Assembly: GCA_022984795.1 (NCBI GenBank)
Contig: JALIHJ010000022.1
Span: 227,150-291,149 of the forward strand
Source: Fabrea salina
Taxonomy: Eukaryota; Ciliophora; Heterotrichea; Heterotrichida; Fabreidae
Length of the DNA: 64,000 nucleotides
Direction: 5' to 3'
Below are positions 37,341 to 47,328 of this stretch, in pieces; the first letter of the stretch is position 1; each line of letters begins with the position of its first letter. Made by a program: the position numbers and the translations under genes. The notes beneath the pieces were generated by a model, which saw only the letters and a list, made by a program, of their open reading frames with translations, did no database searches and was not told the DNA's origin.

Positions 37341-37706
37341 ATGTTTGAAACAAAACAACTAGAAAAGGAGTACCAAAAGGCCCAGCAAGAACTAGAAGAA
37401 GTTTCACACCAAATGAGGAAAGCTGAAATGAAGTGTTACTTGAAAGAGAACTACAAGTGCGTGCAAGAATTCGACGAGTTCAAACTAAGACACGCTATGC
37501 TGTACAGAAGACGCAACTTGGACATGGAACTGTGCCAAGAGTCCTGTAAGCCCTTAAAAGTTCACTCTAAACAGGATCCAGAAGTCCTCAATAAGTTCTA
37601 TGAGTGCATTTCTCCTTGTTACCACATAGCAATAGACTACTTTGGCCAAGAAACCCAACTCATGGCTTCTGCTCTTAAAAACTTCAAAAGCAAGTACTTA
37701 CACTAG
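37341..37706 (+). CDS. Small twin-CX3C protein
   Basis: The 121-residue helical protein has two CX3C motifs, CQESC and CISPC, separated by 19 residues, plus two further Cys near the N-terminus (KCYLKENYKC). Twin-CX3C proteins such as the small TIMs and FAM136A fold in the mitochondrial intermembrane space by disulfide relay, with no cleavable presequence; none is visible here. The spacing does not match any one small TIM exactly, so FAM136A-like is an alternative. Confidence 0.6.
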   Translation: MFETKQLEKEYQKAQQELEEVSHQMRKAEMKCYLKENYKCVQEFDEFKLRHAMLYRRRNLDMELCQESCKPLKVHSKQDPEVLNKFYECISPCYHIAIDYFGQETQLMASALKNFKSKYLH

Positions 37707-37711
37707 TATAA

Positions 37712-38854
37712 ATGGACTTAGCAAGTAAGTTCTTGGAAGAACTGGACCCGCCAGAAAACCCCAAAAAGCCTAAATTGGCTGAAGAAGATTCAATTCTGAG
37801 TTCTTGTCTTTTGCAAACCCAAAAGATTCCTGAGTTGTTGAAATCAATTAGTGAAGGAAGTTCTGATACTTTCACTTTGATCAAGCACAGTAGTGAGTTA
37901 ATCTTTGAGATAGAAAGTGAAGTTGCAGGCTTATGCAGAAGCATCAAAAACATTTACAAAAAGAAGTTTCCCGAACTAGAAGAAATAGTTACTTCTCACT
38001 TGGAGTACTCCAAAGTGGTTACAGAAATAGAAAACAACCAGTGCTTGCCCGTAGAGAACTTGAAGGAAATCCTAGACCTTAACCTTGTGAACGCAATAGC
38101 TATGGCAGGGAGCTGTGGAATGGGAACTATTTCTGAAAGTGACCGAGACCAAGTGGTGGGCATATCCCAGGAAGTCTTTAGTTTGGACGAAAAGTACAGA
38201 GTCATTTTGGAGTTCGTCAAAACTAAAGTAGGCCAAATAGCGCCTAACTTAAGTGAGCTTCTGGGAAGCAGAGTTGCTGGGAAAGTCTTGGGAAAGGTAG
38301 GAGGACTGGACAAACTAAGCAGAATGCCTGCTTCCAGCACCCAGGGCTTGCTCAGCAACTTAGTTTGCGAAACAGAAGTGATGCAAGGCATGCCTCAATG
38401 GCTAAACTCAAAAGCCAAACGAATTCTAGCTTCCAAAACAGTTTTGGCTGCAAGGGTAGACTTCAACAAAGGGTCTCCAGAAGTAGGGAAGGACCTTAAA
38501 GCCCAAGTTCAGCAAAAACTCGAAAAAGCCATAGAACCCCCTCCTATGATTCCGCGCAAGCCCTTGCCTGTGCCTGAAACGCGTCCTAAAAAGCACAGAG
38601 GAGGCAAGCGAATAAGGGCAGCTAAGCGGAAGCACCAAATAACTGAAACCCAGAAACAAGTCAACAGAGTGAAGTTCGGAACAGAAGCCCAGGAAGAGTT
38701 CCGGGAAACAGGGCACAGTTTTGGAATGCTCGGGAAAAGCGGCAAGGTAAGAGAGTACTCACTGAACAACCCACAGGCAGTTCAAGGAACCTCTTCTGCT
38801 TACTTCGACCCTAAGTCAGGGTTCTCGACTGTGATTAAGAATAAAAATGACTGA
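37712..38854 (+). CDS. PRPF31: PRPF31, U4/U6 snRNP Nop-domain protein
   Basis: PRPF31 binds the 15.5K/U4 RNA complex and bridges U4/U6 to U5 in the tri-snRNP. The 380-residue protein has the NOSIC region (YSKVVTEIENN), and the Nop domain with AIAMAGSCGMGT, IAPNLSELLGSRVAGKVLGKVGGLDKLSRMPAS. The C-terminal PRP31 segment has KKHRGGKRIRAAKRKH, KVNRVKFG-like sequence and FGMLGKSGKVR. It is shorter than human PRPF31 (about 500). The only in-frame end is TGA at 38852-38854, inside the next gene; if TGA were read through, TAA follows after two more codons. Confidence 0.93.
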   Translation: MDLASKFLEELDPPENPKKPKLAEEDSILSSCLLQTQKIPELLKSISEGSSDTFTLIKHSSELIFEIESEVAGLCRSIKNIYKKKFPELEEIVTSHLEYSKVVTEIENNQCLPVENLKEILDLNLVNAIAMAGSCGMGTISESDRDQVVGISQEVFSLDEKYRVILEFVKTKVGQIAPNLSELLGSRVAGKVLGKVGGLDKLSRMPASSTQGLLSNLVCETEVMQGMPQWLNSKAKRILASKTVLAARVDFNKGSPEVGKDLKAQVQQKLEKAIEPPPMIPRKPLPVPETRPKKHRGGKRIRAAKRKHQITETQKQVNRVKFGTEAQEEFRETGHSFGMLGKSGKVREYSLNNPQAVQGTSSAYFDPKSGFSTVIKNKND

Positions 38855-39131
38855 TGTTGTTAAGTCTGAAGACGGGTGGGTTCTCTTTGTAAGGGGAATT
38901 CACGAAGAAGCCTCTGAAGACAGGATTTACGATGCGTTTGCTGAGTTTGGCAGAGTGAAGGCTTTGCACTTGAACTTAGACAGGAAAACAGGCTACAACA
39001 AAGGATACGCAATGGTGCAGTTCGAAGAGTTCGAAGAAGCACAAGAAGCCCTGAACGAACTGAACGGGAAAAGGATTCTGGGAAAAGAAATCTGTGTAGA
39101 CTTTGCTTTCAAAAAACCTAAAAGTGATTAA
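38847..39131 (+). CDS. RBM8A: RBM8A/Y14, exon junction complex RRM protein
   Basis: Y14 pairs with MAGOH in the exon junction complex deposited upstream of splice junctions. The 94-residue protein is essentially one RRM: WVLFVRGIHEEASEDRI (RNP2 region), LHLNLDRKTGYNKGYAMVQF (RNP1 region), then NGKRILGKEICVDFAF. The HEEA motif and LNLDRKTG are diagnostic for Y14. Flanking N- and C-terminal tails are shorter than in animals. Its start overlaps PRPF31's end by 8 nt and its stop overlaps the convergent gene's stop. EJC function in a genome with 15-nt introns is noteworthy. Confidence 0.92.
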   Translation: MTDVVKSEDGWVLFVRGIHEEASEDRIYDAFAEFGRVKALHLNLDRKTGYNKGYAMVQFEEFEEAQEALNELNGKRILGKEICVDFAFKKPKSD

Positions 39132-39484
39132 TTAAAAGTAGTTTTGTACTTGTGAATGGCATTCATGGTTTTGAGAAGGGTCTGTACGAGTTTGCAGTGC
39201 TCCTGAAGAGCGAAGAAGTCGTGTTCTTCAAGGGACTGCAAAGAAACTTTGTGGATCTTTTCTTTGAAGTTTTCGAGAGAACTGCTGAGGGGAGTTAGTG
39301 TTTGTTCAGGAGTATCTTCGGGGATGGGAAACAAGTTGGAGTCCAGTCTGCTGTTGCACTTAGGACAAAACTTCTTTCCTTCTTTAGAAAGAACCATGCT
39401 GGAGCACTCTCCACACTGCATGAAAGTTATGTACACTCCTAAGTCGCACTTCTGAGAAGACCTGTCAAAGGAATCCTGTGACAT
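39128..39484 (-). CDS. Small zinc-ribbon protein, function unknown
   Basis: The 118-residue protein has one zinc ribbon (MQCGECSSMV...KFCPKCNSRL, two C-x2-C pairs) near residues 23-45, then a helical C-terminal half. It resembles the isolated zinc-ribbon proteins that often bind RNA polymerase or membrane complexes, but no family was recognised. The ATG at 39484 and the divergent ATG at 39523 share a 38-nt upstream region. Confidence 0.65.
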   Translation of the reverse strand: MSQDSFDRSSQKCDLGVYITFMQCGECSSMVLSKEGKKFCPKCNSRLDSNLFPIPEDTPEQTLTPLSSSLENFKEKIHKVSLQSLEEHDFFALQEHCKLVQTLLKTMNAIHKYKTTFN

Positions 39485-39522
39485 CTTGCAGGGGGATTAT
39501 TGAGTTAATTCTTAATTCGAAT

Positions 39523-41157
39523 ATGGAGTTCAAAAGAGCCTCGAACTGGACTGATTCCATTGCTGCTATTTTGAGGAAGACTGAAATGAACCTAATAAAA
39601 ATACAAAGAGGCACTCCTGAGGACTTTTCCAGACCAGGTTCTTCTTTCCAGCAATTCCCATCTTACTATGAGTACCCGGAGTCCAGAAAAGCTCCCCAAG
39701 TGGACTCTGAAGAGACAGTTTCTACAATTCAAAAAGAAATTGGAAATGCAAGAACTGCCATTGAGAAACTCATCAACGAAAGAGACAAAACTTGGAAAGA
39801 AGACCTCAGTGGACTCAAACAGCGGTTAGGACATCTAGAACAAACTGAAGACTCCCTCCGCAAGGAGTGGTCTGAGTCGTACCAAACCTTCAAACAAGCC
39901 GAAACTCGGGTTTTGAGGGAGTGTGAACAACTCTCAAACCAAATCGGAGGATTCGTCACTGAAGAAACTCTTAAAGTAACTGCTGAGTCCCTTAAAAACA
40001 CCCACCTGCACCAAATCAACCAAATCGAACTCGAACTTAAAGAAGTGAAGTCCTTCAACGAAGACATCAAAGAAGAAGTGCACTCTACTGTTGAAAAGCG
40101 CCTGCGGGAACATGGAGGAGTCACTCAAGAACAAATCAACTCTTTGAAGTCACAAATCTTAGCTGAAGTGCAAACTTCCATCAAGCAGTCATCCACTAAC
40201 TTAGAAGCCCAAGTTAAAACTCTTTCAGAAGAAAAAGAAAACTTACAAAACCAAATTGCTGACCTGAAAGAAATGCTTCTCCAGCGCCAGGAAACCTCAG
40301 AAGAACAACTGAGAAGTTTCAAACAAAAACTAGAACAGTTCCAGTCTGAAACCTCTAAAGAAATCAACACTCTTAATTCGAACTTCACAAAACTAGAAAA
40401 CGCCTTTGACACAGAAGACTTAGAAGCAGAAGTCCAAGAAATCAAAAAGAACCTAAACAAAATCCCTGAACCCCAAGAACAACCTGACGTAAGTCACTTA
40501 GCTACTCAGCAAGAAGTCGAAAGCCTAAAAGCCCAACTGAAGTCTTTGCAGGAACCCATAAGTTCCCGAATGGAGCAGTTGGAAGAAAGAATCCGCCAGA
40601 TCGAAATGGAAGAGTCTGCTTCAGAAGAAGGCAGTTTGGAAATAGAAGCCCCCAAAGAAGAACAAAAACCCGAAGAAAAGGGACTTGCTACGTTTGGCAT
40701 TGAACAAAAACAACAGTCTAGAGACCAGTTCATGGCTATTTCCCTAAACGACATGGGCGAAAGCGACGACGAAAGCGCTGGCTTTGTTTCTCCCACCATA
40801 TCCCCCATGAACCAAGTCGTTGGGCAGTACGGAAAGGGCAAGAAGTTCAACTTCCAGGACGCCAGCATCATCAAGGAAGAACCCCAGGAAGAAGAAACCC
40901 TCACTCCTGAAAACCGAACTCCAAACAAGTCTGTCGAAATGGACCACTTCGTAGACAGCTTTGCCAATGAGTTTTTAAGGGAAGAAATGGACAAAGGACT
41001 CTTTGTAATCCAGGAAGTTTTCAACCGAGTGTCCAAAAAGTCCTCTGAACCTTCTCCCCAAAGGCCTCTTGAAGACTCTTCCCACAAGTCTTTTGAGGAC
41101 TCCCAGGAGTCAGATAGTGACCTTGACTTTGAAGAAGACTTACCTCTTCCTGCTTAA
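39523..41157 (+). CDS. Long coiled-coil protein
   Basis: The 544-residue protein, starting at ATG 39523 (MEFKRASNWTDSIAA), is coiled coil from about residue 65 to 360, rich in Glu, Gln and Lys. Its C-terminal third is acidic and Ser-rich with SP/TP sites (SPTISPMNQ, TPENRTPNK, SEPSPQRP), suggesting phosphorylation. No named family is recognised. A GTG-initiated extension to 39478 would overlap the divergent gene and is not used. Confidence 0.7.
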   Translation: MEFKRASNWTDSIAAILRKTEMNLIKIQRGTPEDFSRPGSSFQQFPSYYEYPESRKAPQVDSEETVSTIQKEIGNARTAIEKLINERDKTWKEDLSGLKQRLGHLEQTEDSLRKEWSESYQTFKQAETRVLRECEQLSNQIGGFVTEETLKVTAESLKNTHLHQINQIELELKEVKSFNEDIKEEVHSTVEKRLREHGGVTQEQINSLKSQILAEVQTSIKQSSTNLEAQVKTLSEEKENLQNQIADLKEMLLQRQETSEEQLRSFKQKLEQFQSETSKEINTLNSNFTKLENAFDTEDLEAEVQEIKKNLNKIPEPQEQPDVSHLATQQEVESLKAQLKSLQEPISSRMEQLEERIRQIEMEESASEEGSLEIEAPKEEQKPEEKGLATFGIEQKQQSRDQFMAISLNDMGESDDESAGFVSPTISPMNQVVGQYGKGKKFNFQDASIIKEEPQEEETLTPENRTPNKSVEMDHFVDSFANEFLREEMDKGLFVIQEVFNRVSKKSSEPSPQRPLEDSSHKSFEDSQESDSDLDFEEDLPLPA

Positions 41158-41169
41158 TTGTAATTTATC

Positions 41170-41586
41170 TTAGTCACTGATGCTTAGCAAATGCCGGTAA
41201 CGCTTATTAAACACCTCAGTCAAGGGGTTGTAAAATTGGTCAACGGCTCTGTACACTGCAAACTCTCCGCAGTAGTGAACCACCAAACCTCCCAGCAAGA
41301 TTTTACTGATAGGTCGCCAATTCTTGAAAAGTGTGTTCCAGCAAACTCCCATCAGAAGAATTCCAGCGTAGTTCCCAAACCTCCTGTGCCTCAAGTAGCA
41401 GTTAAACAAGTTCTCAACTAAGTCCAGTTCGTTCAGTTCTTCTATTTTGTTGATTTGTTTGTAGTCTCTGTTCCAGAAGAAATTCAAAAGTTCTCTTTTT
41501 CGGTAGTAAGGAACACTCACTTCCTTCAAGCCGTACTCTAGTTCTTCTATTCGTTCAGCATTTCTTCTGCCGAAGTTTTTCTGCAT
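41170..41586 (-). CDS. Hypothetical small protein with one possible membrane segment
   Basis: Not recognised. The 138-residue basic protein has a helical N-terminal half and a hydrophobic stretch around residues 70-105 (NYAGILLMGVCWNTLF, ISKILLGGLVVHYCG). It sits directly downstream of the guanylyl-cyclase fusion, 15 nt after that gene's stop. Confidence 0.55.
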   Translation of the reverse strand: MQKNFGRRNAERIEELEYGLKEVSVPYYRKRELLNFFWNRDYKQINKIEELNELDLVENLFNCYLRHRRFGNYAGILLMGVCWNTLFKNWRPISKILLGGLVVHYCGEFAVYRAVDQFYNPLTEVFNKRYRHLLSISD

Positions 41587-41601
41587 ATTTATTGTTTTAC
41601 A

Positions 41602-44600
41602 TTAAAAGTTTACCTTAAAAGTCTCAACAGTCCTTTGTAGTTTTTCTATCGAGAGTTGGGAGTGTTCTTCAAAGGAGCACTTGCCTTGTAGTAAATCTTT
41701 TACACTTTGACTGCACACTATTTGTCCTGGAACCCCCCCGCTTTCAATCTCGTTTGCAATTATAACATCCTCCCCAAAAATGTCGTACCTCACAATACTA
41801 GTTCCTATTATTGCACCAGTGACTTGCCCCACATGGACTCCTATCCTCATGTTGAGTTCTAGTTGCTGTTCTTGGTTCACTGTTTGGATATGCTTAATCA
41901 TTTCTTTTGCAAACTTAATCACATTTAAGCACTCCCTAACTGGGTCTCTGTCTTCTCCAGTGACTCCTAGAACTACGTAGCAGTCCCCAATAGTATGCAC
42001 TTTGTAAACTCCGTTTTCTATGCATGAAGTGTCGAACTTAGTGAACAAGTCCGAAAGCATTCCAACAATCTCTGTAGGGTCTTTACCTGAAGACCAGGAA
42101 GTGAACCCTACAATGTCTGCATAAAGCAAAGTAGCTTGACTGAACCTGTCTATTTTAACTACTTCTTGTTTGAGGTTCTGGTATACATGCTCTGGCATTA
42201 GCCTTGACAAAGCTTGTTCTAAGGACTCTAGTTGGGTGTTTAAGTTTTCGCTAGAAACGGTAAGTGCCCTGGTTTGTTTTTCCCTGTAAAACAAAGTAAC
42301 AGATGCTGACAGGAAGAAAAGGGTTATAATTGTGTACTTGAAGTAGTTTTCGGGTGCAATGGTATACTGAAGTACCATCACTGACACATAGGAAACCAAA
42401 CCAAACAAGCACGCAAAAGGTAACTTTAAAAGACTGCAGTGAGTCATCAACAGAATCATGTAAAGGCAAAATACTATTGCGTTTGACTTGTCTAAGTCTC
42501 CGAAAATAAGTGTTGCTGAGTAAACCTGCAAAATGGCAAACAAGAACAGTTGGTAGAACCAAGCAAACCTAGCTTTCTTCCAGTGTTTTTTCATCAGTAA
42601 AGAAAAGAGACCAAGTAAGACTTGAACACCAAGTTGCATTGCAATCCTAAATCCAAGGTCTTCCTCCTCGGTAACTAAATATTCTGCTACCAAAACCAAG
42701 GTGTTGGCCCCTATTCCAAAAAAGAAAATAGTGTTGCTCAGTTTAAACATCCCCAGAAAGTTTGCTTTGGTTTTGTAATTGATCTCCTCTTTGGTGTACT
42801 TGTGGGATTTAGGTGAGTTCATTTTATTTGGTTCAGGATGAGGTTTGCTTTTAGTTTTGCTTGAACTTGCCGAAGTAGAGTCTGAGTCTTTGTGACCTAC
42901 AGCTAAGCTGACTTTGCATATTCCAGAACTAAATCCATCAGAGGGACTAACTAAGTATGTTTGCATAAAACCTTTTCCTTTAACTTGGGTGTTTTTGGAC
43001 TGAAAATCCAAACCACAAAGATCCTCTAGTTCCAAAAACGTTGAGTTTGAAATCTGGATCGAATTAGAGACTTCAAGAGTCGAAGCCATTCTACTGGCAG
43101 TGTTGACTGTGTCCCCGACTAGAGCAAACTGGGGTTTGTGGTATCCTGCGACTCCTGCAGTAACACTTCCACTGTTTATGCCTATCTTGAGTTTCAGAGG
43201 GTTGTTTCTTGTCCAGTAAAGTCCTTGGACCTCCCTGATCATAGCTAGTCCCAGTTCAATGCTTCTTCTTGCATGACTGATTCTTCTTATCTCGGGGTCC
43301 ATGTCTCCTTCGATCTCGTTTATTCCAGCACAAGCCAAGTAGGTGTAGCCAACTGTTTCGATCTTTGCAACTCCAAAAGCTTTGCACAGATTGTCAAATT
43401 TCCTGTAAACACTGTCTAGGAGCTCAGTGAGTTCCTGGGGAGGCAAAGTCTCAACTATTTTCTCGAAGTCGCAGAAGTTGCAAAACACAACAGTAACTGA
43501 GGGCTGGGCTGAACTCCCTCTGCACTTTTGGTTAGTGATGCAATTCGCAACGAAACTCGGAAACAGGAAGTTAAGTATTTCTTTAAGTTTCTTAGTTTCT
43601 GAATTCAAACGCTTTGTCAGAGAGTAAATCTTCCTGTCTTTCTTAGAGATTTTGTAGGCAAACACAGCAGCAGTGCTTATGATTCCTAACCCCAAAATGT
43701 TGTGGTGGACAGTCCGGAATATAGCACCATTTCTGTCGTCCATCAGGTTTGAGTAGTAAATATATGAGTTAAACCCCATTGCTAAAAAGCACGCAGTGTT
43801 CAAGCATACTGCATTTACCCACTCTACGTGAAACACCATAAAGAACACCAAGGGATACAAAGAAAACACCAAAGGGCATATCACAGCAAAATAACTGCAC
43901 AGAATTGATGCCACTACTAACAAGTAAACTCCGTACAAACTAAACACTGAGGGTACGAACTTCAGTAGCTTGGGTAAAAACATCAGGCAACATAAAACTC
44001 CAGTTAAGCCTGTGTTAATTTGCACTAAAGTAGCAAAGGACTCGCCGTAACCTTCAAAAGACCAAATTTGCCAGCCTGTTGAAATGATTAGAATTCCCAA
44101 GAAAAACAGTCTGTGCCTTTTTACGTTTTGGTGTAGTTTTTCTTGAGTGTACTTTTTTTCGGCCTTTTTGGACCAGAATCTGAGTTTCAAATTGTCAATG
44201 GAGTACTCAAGTAAACTTTCTGATTGGTGCTTTTTGTTTGTGGTTTCTTTCAACTTCTGAAAATTCTCTAAAGACTTAGTGAAAGGGTTCTTTTTAGGGA
44301 TTGATTCTCTAGGGAAGAACATTCCAAGTAGTTTCTTTACGTAGGAAACTTTGAAGTTAATCAAACTAATTAGTAGGCAGTTAACCACTAGCCAATGACA
44401 TTCCAGAATCATATCCATTAAAGGTGGTCTGCTCCCAAGCACAGCTAAAGCCAAGACTAAAAAACTAGTCAAGTGTCCAAGCAAAGTTCCAAAGCTAAAC
44501 TTTGAGGTTTGGAATAAGTAGGTGAGTGTGACTGTCAAGTAAACAGCTAAGTTGCAGTACCAAATTCCTAGTTCTCTGTGTTCGGTGTATCCCCTTGAGT

Positions 44601-47328
44601 TAACTGCACTAAGCAAAGAAACCAGCACAAAGCTGACAGTAATAGCTCCATGCAGAATTCCTTCAACCACAAAGTCTAGAACTCCAGGAGCCTCTGGACC
44701 AGACTTGTCATAAGCTCCTATAAATACTAAGGGCAAAAGGCTAGTTAAGTAAACTAGATCACTCCAGGTGTAAAACTCATCAATTCCGATTGTAAAGGAG
44801 TAGCATATTTTGACTGAAAAAAACATACAAGTTAAGTAGACGTAAAGGGAAACTACTTTTCTAAGGTTCCGGAGGTTTAGCTTTCCCCAGAGTTGAGTCA
44901 GTGGTTTTAATTGACTAAAAGTTTCAATAGAGAAGTCAGTGCTTTGGCAGAAGTGAGTGATTTGGTTTTCTTCTTCCAAAACAGTTTTGATGTTTGCATG
45001 TCGCACAAAAGCTAGGTCTGATTGGCTTTTAGCTACCCCCAAAGACACTACTCCTTGATCAAAGTTCTTAAGCAACTCACCCACTAAGCTTTTTTGGTAG
45101 GGAGAAAAGCCACAGAATATCACAACTTCAGCCTCAAAAATTAGCTCTAGAAGTCTTTTTGTGTTTTCTTGACTGAGAAGTGCAGCTTCGAACTGAGAGC
45201 CATTGAGTTCGAAACTGTAAGCACTTTGAAACAAAGGCGACTCAAGCAATGAAATACTTCTCCGAGTAAGACTGCTTAGTTGCATAAGGTTTCTGGAGTT
45301 TTCAATATCTTCAACTTTAAGGTCTTCTTCAACGTTGTTCAGTTCGTAAACAGGACAGGACTCCTTAACTATTTCTGCTGAAACTGCCAAACTTTTAGTT
45401 CTCTCTTTGGTGTCAGAACTGAATATCCAAAACCTAGCTCCAGAAGTTTTCAAACTCCCAATGAACTCTTTAGTTTCAGCAGTTACTTGCTCTTGAGCAC
45501 CCACCATTCCTATGTACTGAAGGTCTTCCTCGTACTCCTCAAACACCTCCTCAATCCTTTTTTCAGACCTAATCAAACTGTTTTTGGCGTTGTTGTAGGA
45601 AAAGCAAAAAGCTTTCATTTGGGACTCACTTAGTTCTCTGAAGCCGTAAAGTATAAGTCTTTGGCCTTCAAACTCTTCGGAGTTAAGTTGTGGGAAAACG
45701 TGGGTACTGAAAAAGGAGTCTTGGGAAAAGTGGGACAGCATTTTTTCCTTAGGGCCTCTGACTAGCAAGTAGTAAGACCCAGAGTCCTCCACAAAAATCC
45801 TAGTCTTAAGGGACTCTGACTGAAAGGGCTGGTTAGCCAAAATCTTGAAGTTGTAAGGACTCGAGTCGATTTGTAGAGTCAGAACTTGGTTGGTTTCGTT
45901 AGTAACTCGAGCTCCTAGGTCCTTTGCCAGCCACTCTAGAAAGTAGTCCTCTTCTCTTGAAAGCCTTCTGCACTGCATTGAAATTGTTAAGTTGCACAAA
46001 GCTAGTGCTTTCAAAAACATTATTGACTCCCAGTTCCCGAACTTTATGCTCTGCTTCAGGTCTGACAAGTTCAAATCTGGAATTTTATCCTCAATGAAGT
46101 TTTGGGTCTCGGGGTGTCCACAAGTAAAGTTCAGTTTATTGAAAGTGAAAAGTTGTTCTTCGCTTTCTTTGTTGTAGAAAACGTTGGGCCCCAAATAGCA
46201 CATGTTCACTTGCAATCCTTTCTTGCTCACAATGGCTGTTTTGTCCATAAGCACGTGGTTTACCTTTCCCAAGTCTTCGTTGAGGTTTAGGGTGTTGCAC
46301 CTTAAAAACAGTTTCCTCAGTCTGAAAGTCTGCACAAGCTTTACTAAGTCTAACACAACCCATAAGTAAACAGGAACTACAAAGCACAAAGAGTCCAAGT
46401 AGAAGAAAACACTTTCCCATAACCCATAGTCATTTTCTAAAGCTGCTAATAAACAAACTCCAGCAACGTACAAACCTAAAAGGCACCAAGTTACCTTTTT
46501 TGCAAGTCTTTCAGTGGTAGTTGGCTTTTTCGAGCTCATTTCTGAGCAAATGGATGCTTCTTTTCCAGTGTAAAGCACCATTCCTAGCAACCAAAGTGAA
46601 CAAAAAACAGAATCCTTGAGCAGAAGGTTATCAAGGCTTAACTTGTAGGCTTGGGGGTAGCCTTTGACCTTTAGTTTTCCTTCAAACTTAGTGTGATCTT
46701 CTAGATTCTGGTCCACTTTGACAGAAAGTTCTAGATTTCTAAGTGCACTAGGAACTTCTTCAGCATTGTCAGTGTTGATGAATTCGTAAGTGTCCCTCAC
46801 TGGCTTTTTTATAAGGAAGTCCTTGACTCCAGTGACCTTGGATTCGTTAGCAAAGCATCTGCAAAAACTAGGGGCGAATCTAAGAACTAGCACGTGGGCA
46901 GGTACTTTTTCGTTGTGCTCAAGCAAAATAACATCTCCAACTTTGATATTTTTTCGTTTTTTGGGTTCAAACTTGACTCCGTTCCATACTTGGTACACCT
47001 CATGGCTGATCTTTTTTCGTTTGATATGCCTTATGGACCACTCCAAACTGTTTTTAAGGAGCGCAACGAGTAAAGCCAAGCCTAAGGGAATTCCGACCCC
47101 TAAACTTTCATCCCCCAAGGCTACCTTAGATGCTAACAAGAAAAGCACTACCATTCCTGTGGGTTTTTTTAGCTCAGAAGTAATTACCTTCAAGGTAACT
47201 TTTAAGAAACAAAAGTCCTTTGTTTCGTTGCTAGGGAAGTCCGTACTGGAGCATTGACTTCCCTTGAAACTAACTTTGCGCTTGCCCAAGCCCTTGACAC
47301 TAGTGGTATCGATTGTGGCTAACTCCAT
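41602..47328 (-). CDS. P4-ATPase-like/guanylyl cyclase fusion
   Basis: This 1908-residue integral membrane protein joins an N-terminal flippase-like P4 ATPase module to a cyclase with two six-helix membrane units and two catalytic domains. The architecture is known for Paramecium, Tetrahymena and apicomplexan guanylyl cyclases. In the ATPase part the phosphorylation motif is DKTAI (near residue 362) rather than DKTGT, and no GDGAND hinge motif is found, so pumping is doubtful. Cyclase domain 1 (~1275-1460) has KIETVGYTYLACAG, with Glu at the purine-selecting site, and VGDTVNTASRM. Domain 2 (~1725-1895) holds the two metal Asp (LLYADIVGFTSW, HTIGDCYVV). The domain order is thus inverted relative to mammalian adenylyl cyclases. 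Confidence 0.92.
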   Translation of the reverse strand: MELATIDTTSVKGLGKRKVSFKGSQCSSTDFPSNETKDFCFLKVTLKVITSELKKPTGMVVLFLLASKVALGDESLGVGIPLGLALLVALLKNSLEWSIRHIKRKKISHEVYQVWNGVKFEPKKRKNIKVGDVILLEHNEKVPAHVLVLRFAPSFCRCFANESKVTGVKDFLIKKPVRDTYEFINTDNAEEVPSALRNLELSVKVDQNLEDHTKFEGKLKVKGYPQAYKLSLDNLLLKDSVFCSLWLLGMVLYTGKEASICSEMSSKKPTTTERLAKKVTWCLLGLYVAGVCLLAALENDYGLWESVFFYLDSLCFVVPVYLWVVLDLVKLVQTFRLRKLFLRCNTLNLNEDLGKVNHVLMDKTAIVSKKGLQVNMCYLGPNVFYNKESEEQLFTFNKLNFTCGHPETQNFIEDKIPDLNLSDLKQSIKFGNWESIMFLKALALCNLTISMQCRRLSREEDYFLEWLAKDLGARVTNETNQVLTLQIDSSPYNFKILANQPFQSESLKTRIFVEDSGSYYLLVRGPKEKMLSHFSQDSFFSTHVFPQLNSEEFEGQRLILYGFRELSESQMKAFCFSYNNAKNSLIRSEKRIEEVFEEYEEDLQYIGMVGAQEQVTAETKEFIGSLKTSGARFWIFSSDTKERTKSLAVSAEIVKESCPVYELNNVEEDLKVEDIENSRNLMQLSSLTRRSISLLESPLFQSAYSFELNGSQFEAALLSQENTKRLLELIFEAEVVIFCGFSPYQKSLVGELLKNFDQGVVSLGVAKSQSDLAFVRHANIKTVLEEENQITHFCQSTDFSIETFSQLKPLTQLWGKLNLRNLRKVVSLYVYLTCMFFSVKICYSFTIGIDEFYTWSDLVYLTSLLPLVFIGAYDKSGPEAPGVLDFVVEGILHGAITVSFVLVSLLSAVNSRGYTEHRELGIWYCNLAVYLTVTLTYLFQTSKFSFGTLLGHLTSFLVLALAVLGSRPPLMDMILECHWLVVNCLLISLINFKVSYVKKLLGMFFPRESIPKKNPFTKSLENFQKLKETTNKKHQSESLLEYSIDNLKLRFWSKKAEKKYTQEKLHQNVKRHRLFFLGILIISTGWQIWSFEGYGESFATLVQINTGLTGVLCCLMFLPKLLKFVPSVFSLYGVYLLVVASILCSYFAVICPLVFSLYPLVFFMVFHVEWVNAVCLNTACFLAMGFNSYIYYSNLMDDRNGAIFRTVHHNILGLGIISTAAVFAYKISKKDRKIYSLTKRLNSETKKLKEILNFLFPSFVANCITNQKCRGSSAQPSVTVVFCNFCDFEKIVETLPPQELTELLDSVYRKFDNLCKAFGVAKIETVGYTYLACAGINEIEGDMDPEIRRISHARRSIELGLAMIREVQGLYWTRNNPLKLKIGINSGSVTAGVAGYHKPQFALVGDTVNTASRMASTLEVSNSIQISNSTFLELEDLCGLDFQSKNTQVKGKGFMQTYLVSPSDGFSSGICKVSLAVGHKDSDSTSASSSKTKSKPHPEPNKMNSPKSHKYTKEEINYKTKANFLGMFKLSNTIFFFGIGANTLVLVAEYLVTEEEDLGFRIAMQLGVQVLLGLFSLLMKKHWKKARFAWFYQLFLFAILQVYSATLIFGDLDKSNAIVFCLYMILLMTHCSLLKLPFACLFGLVSYVSVMVLQYTIAPENYFKYTIITLFFLSASVTLFYREKQTRALTVSSENLNTQLESLEQALSRLMPEHVYQNLKQEVVKIDRFSQATLLYADIVGFTSWSSGKDPTEIVGMLSDLFTKFDTSCIENGVYKVHTIGDCYVVLGVTGEDRDPVRECLNVIKFAKEMIKHIQTVNQEQQLELNMRIGVHVGQVTGAIIGTSIVRYDIFGEDVIIANEIESGGVPGQIVCSQSVKDLLQGKCSFEEHSQLSIEKLQRTVETFKVNF

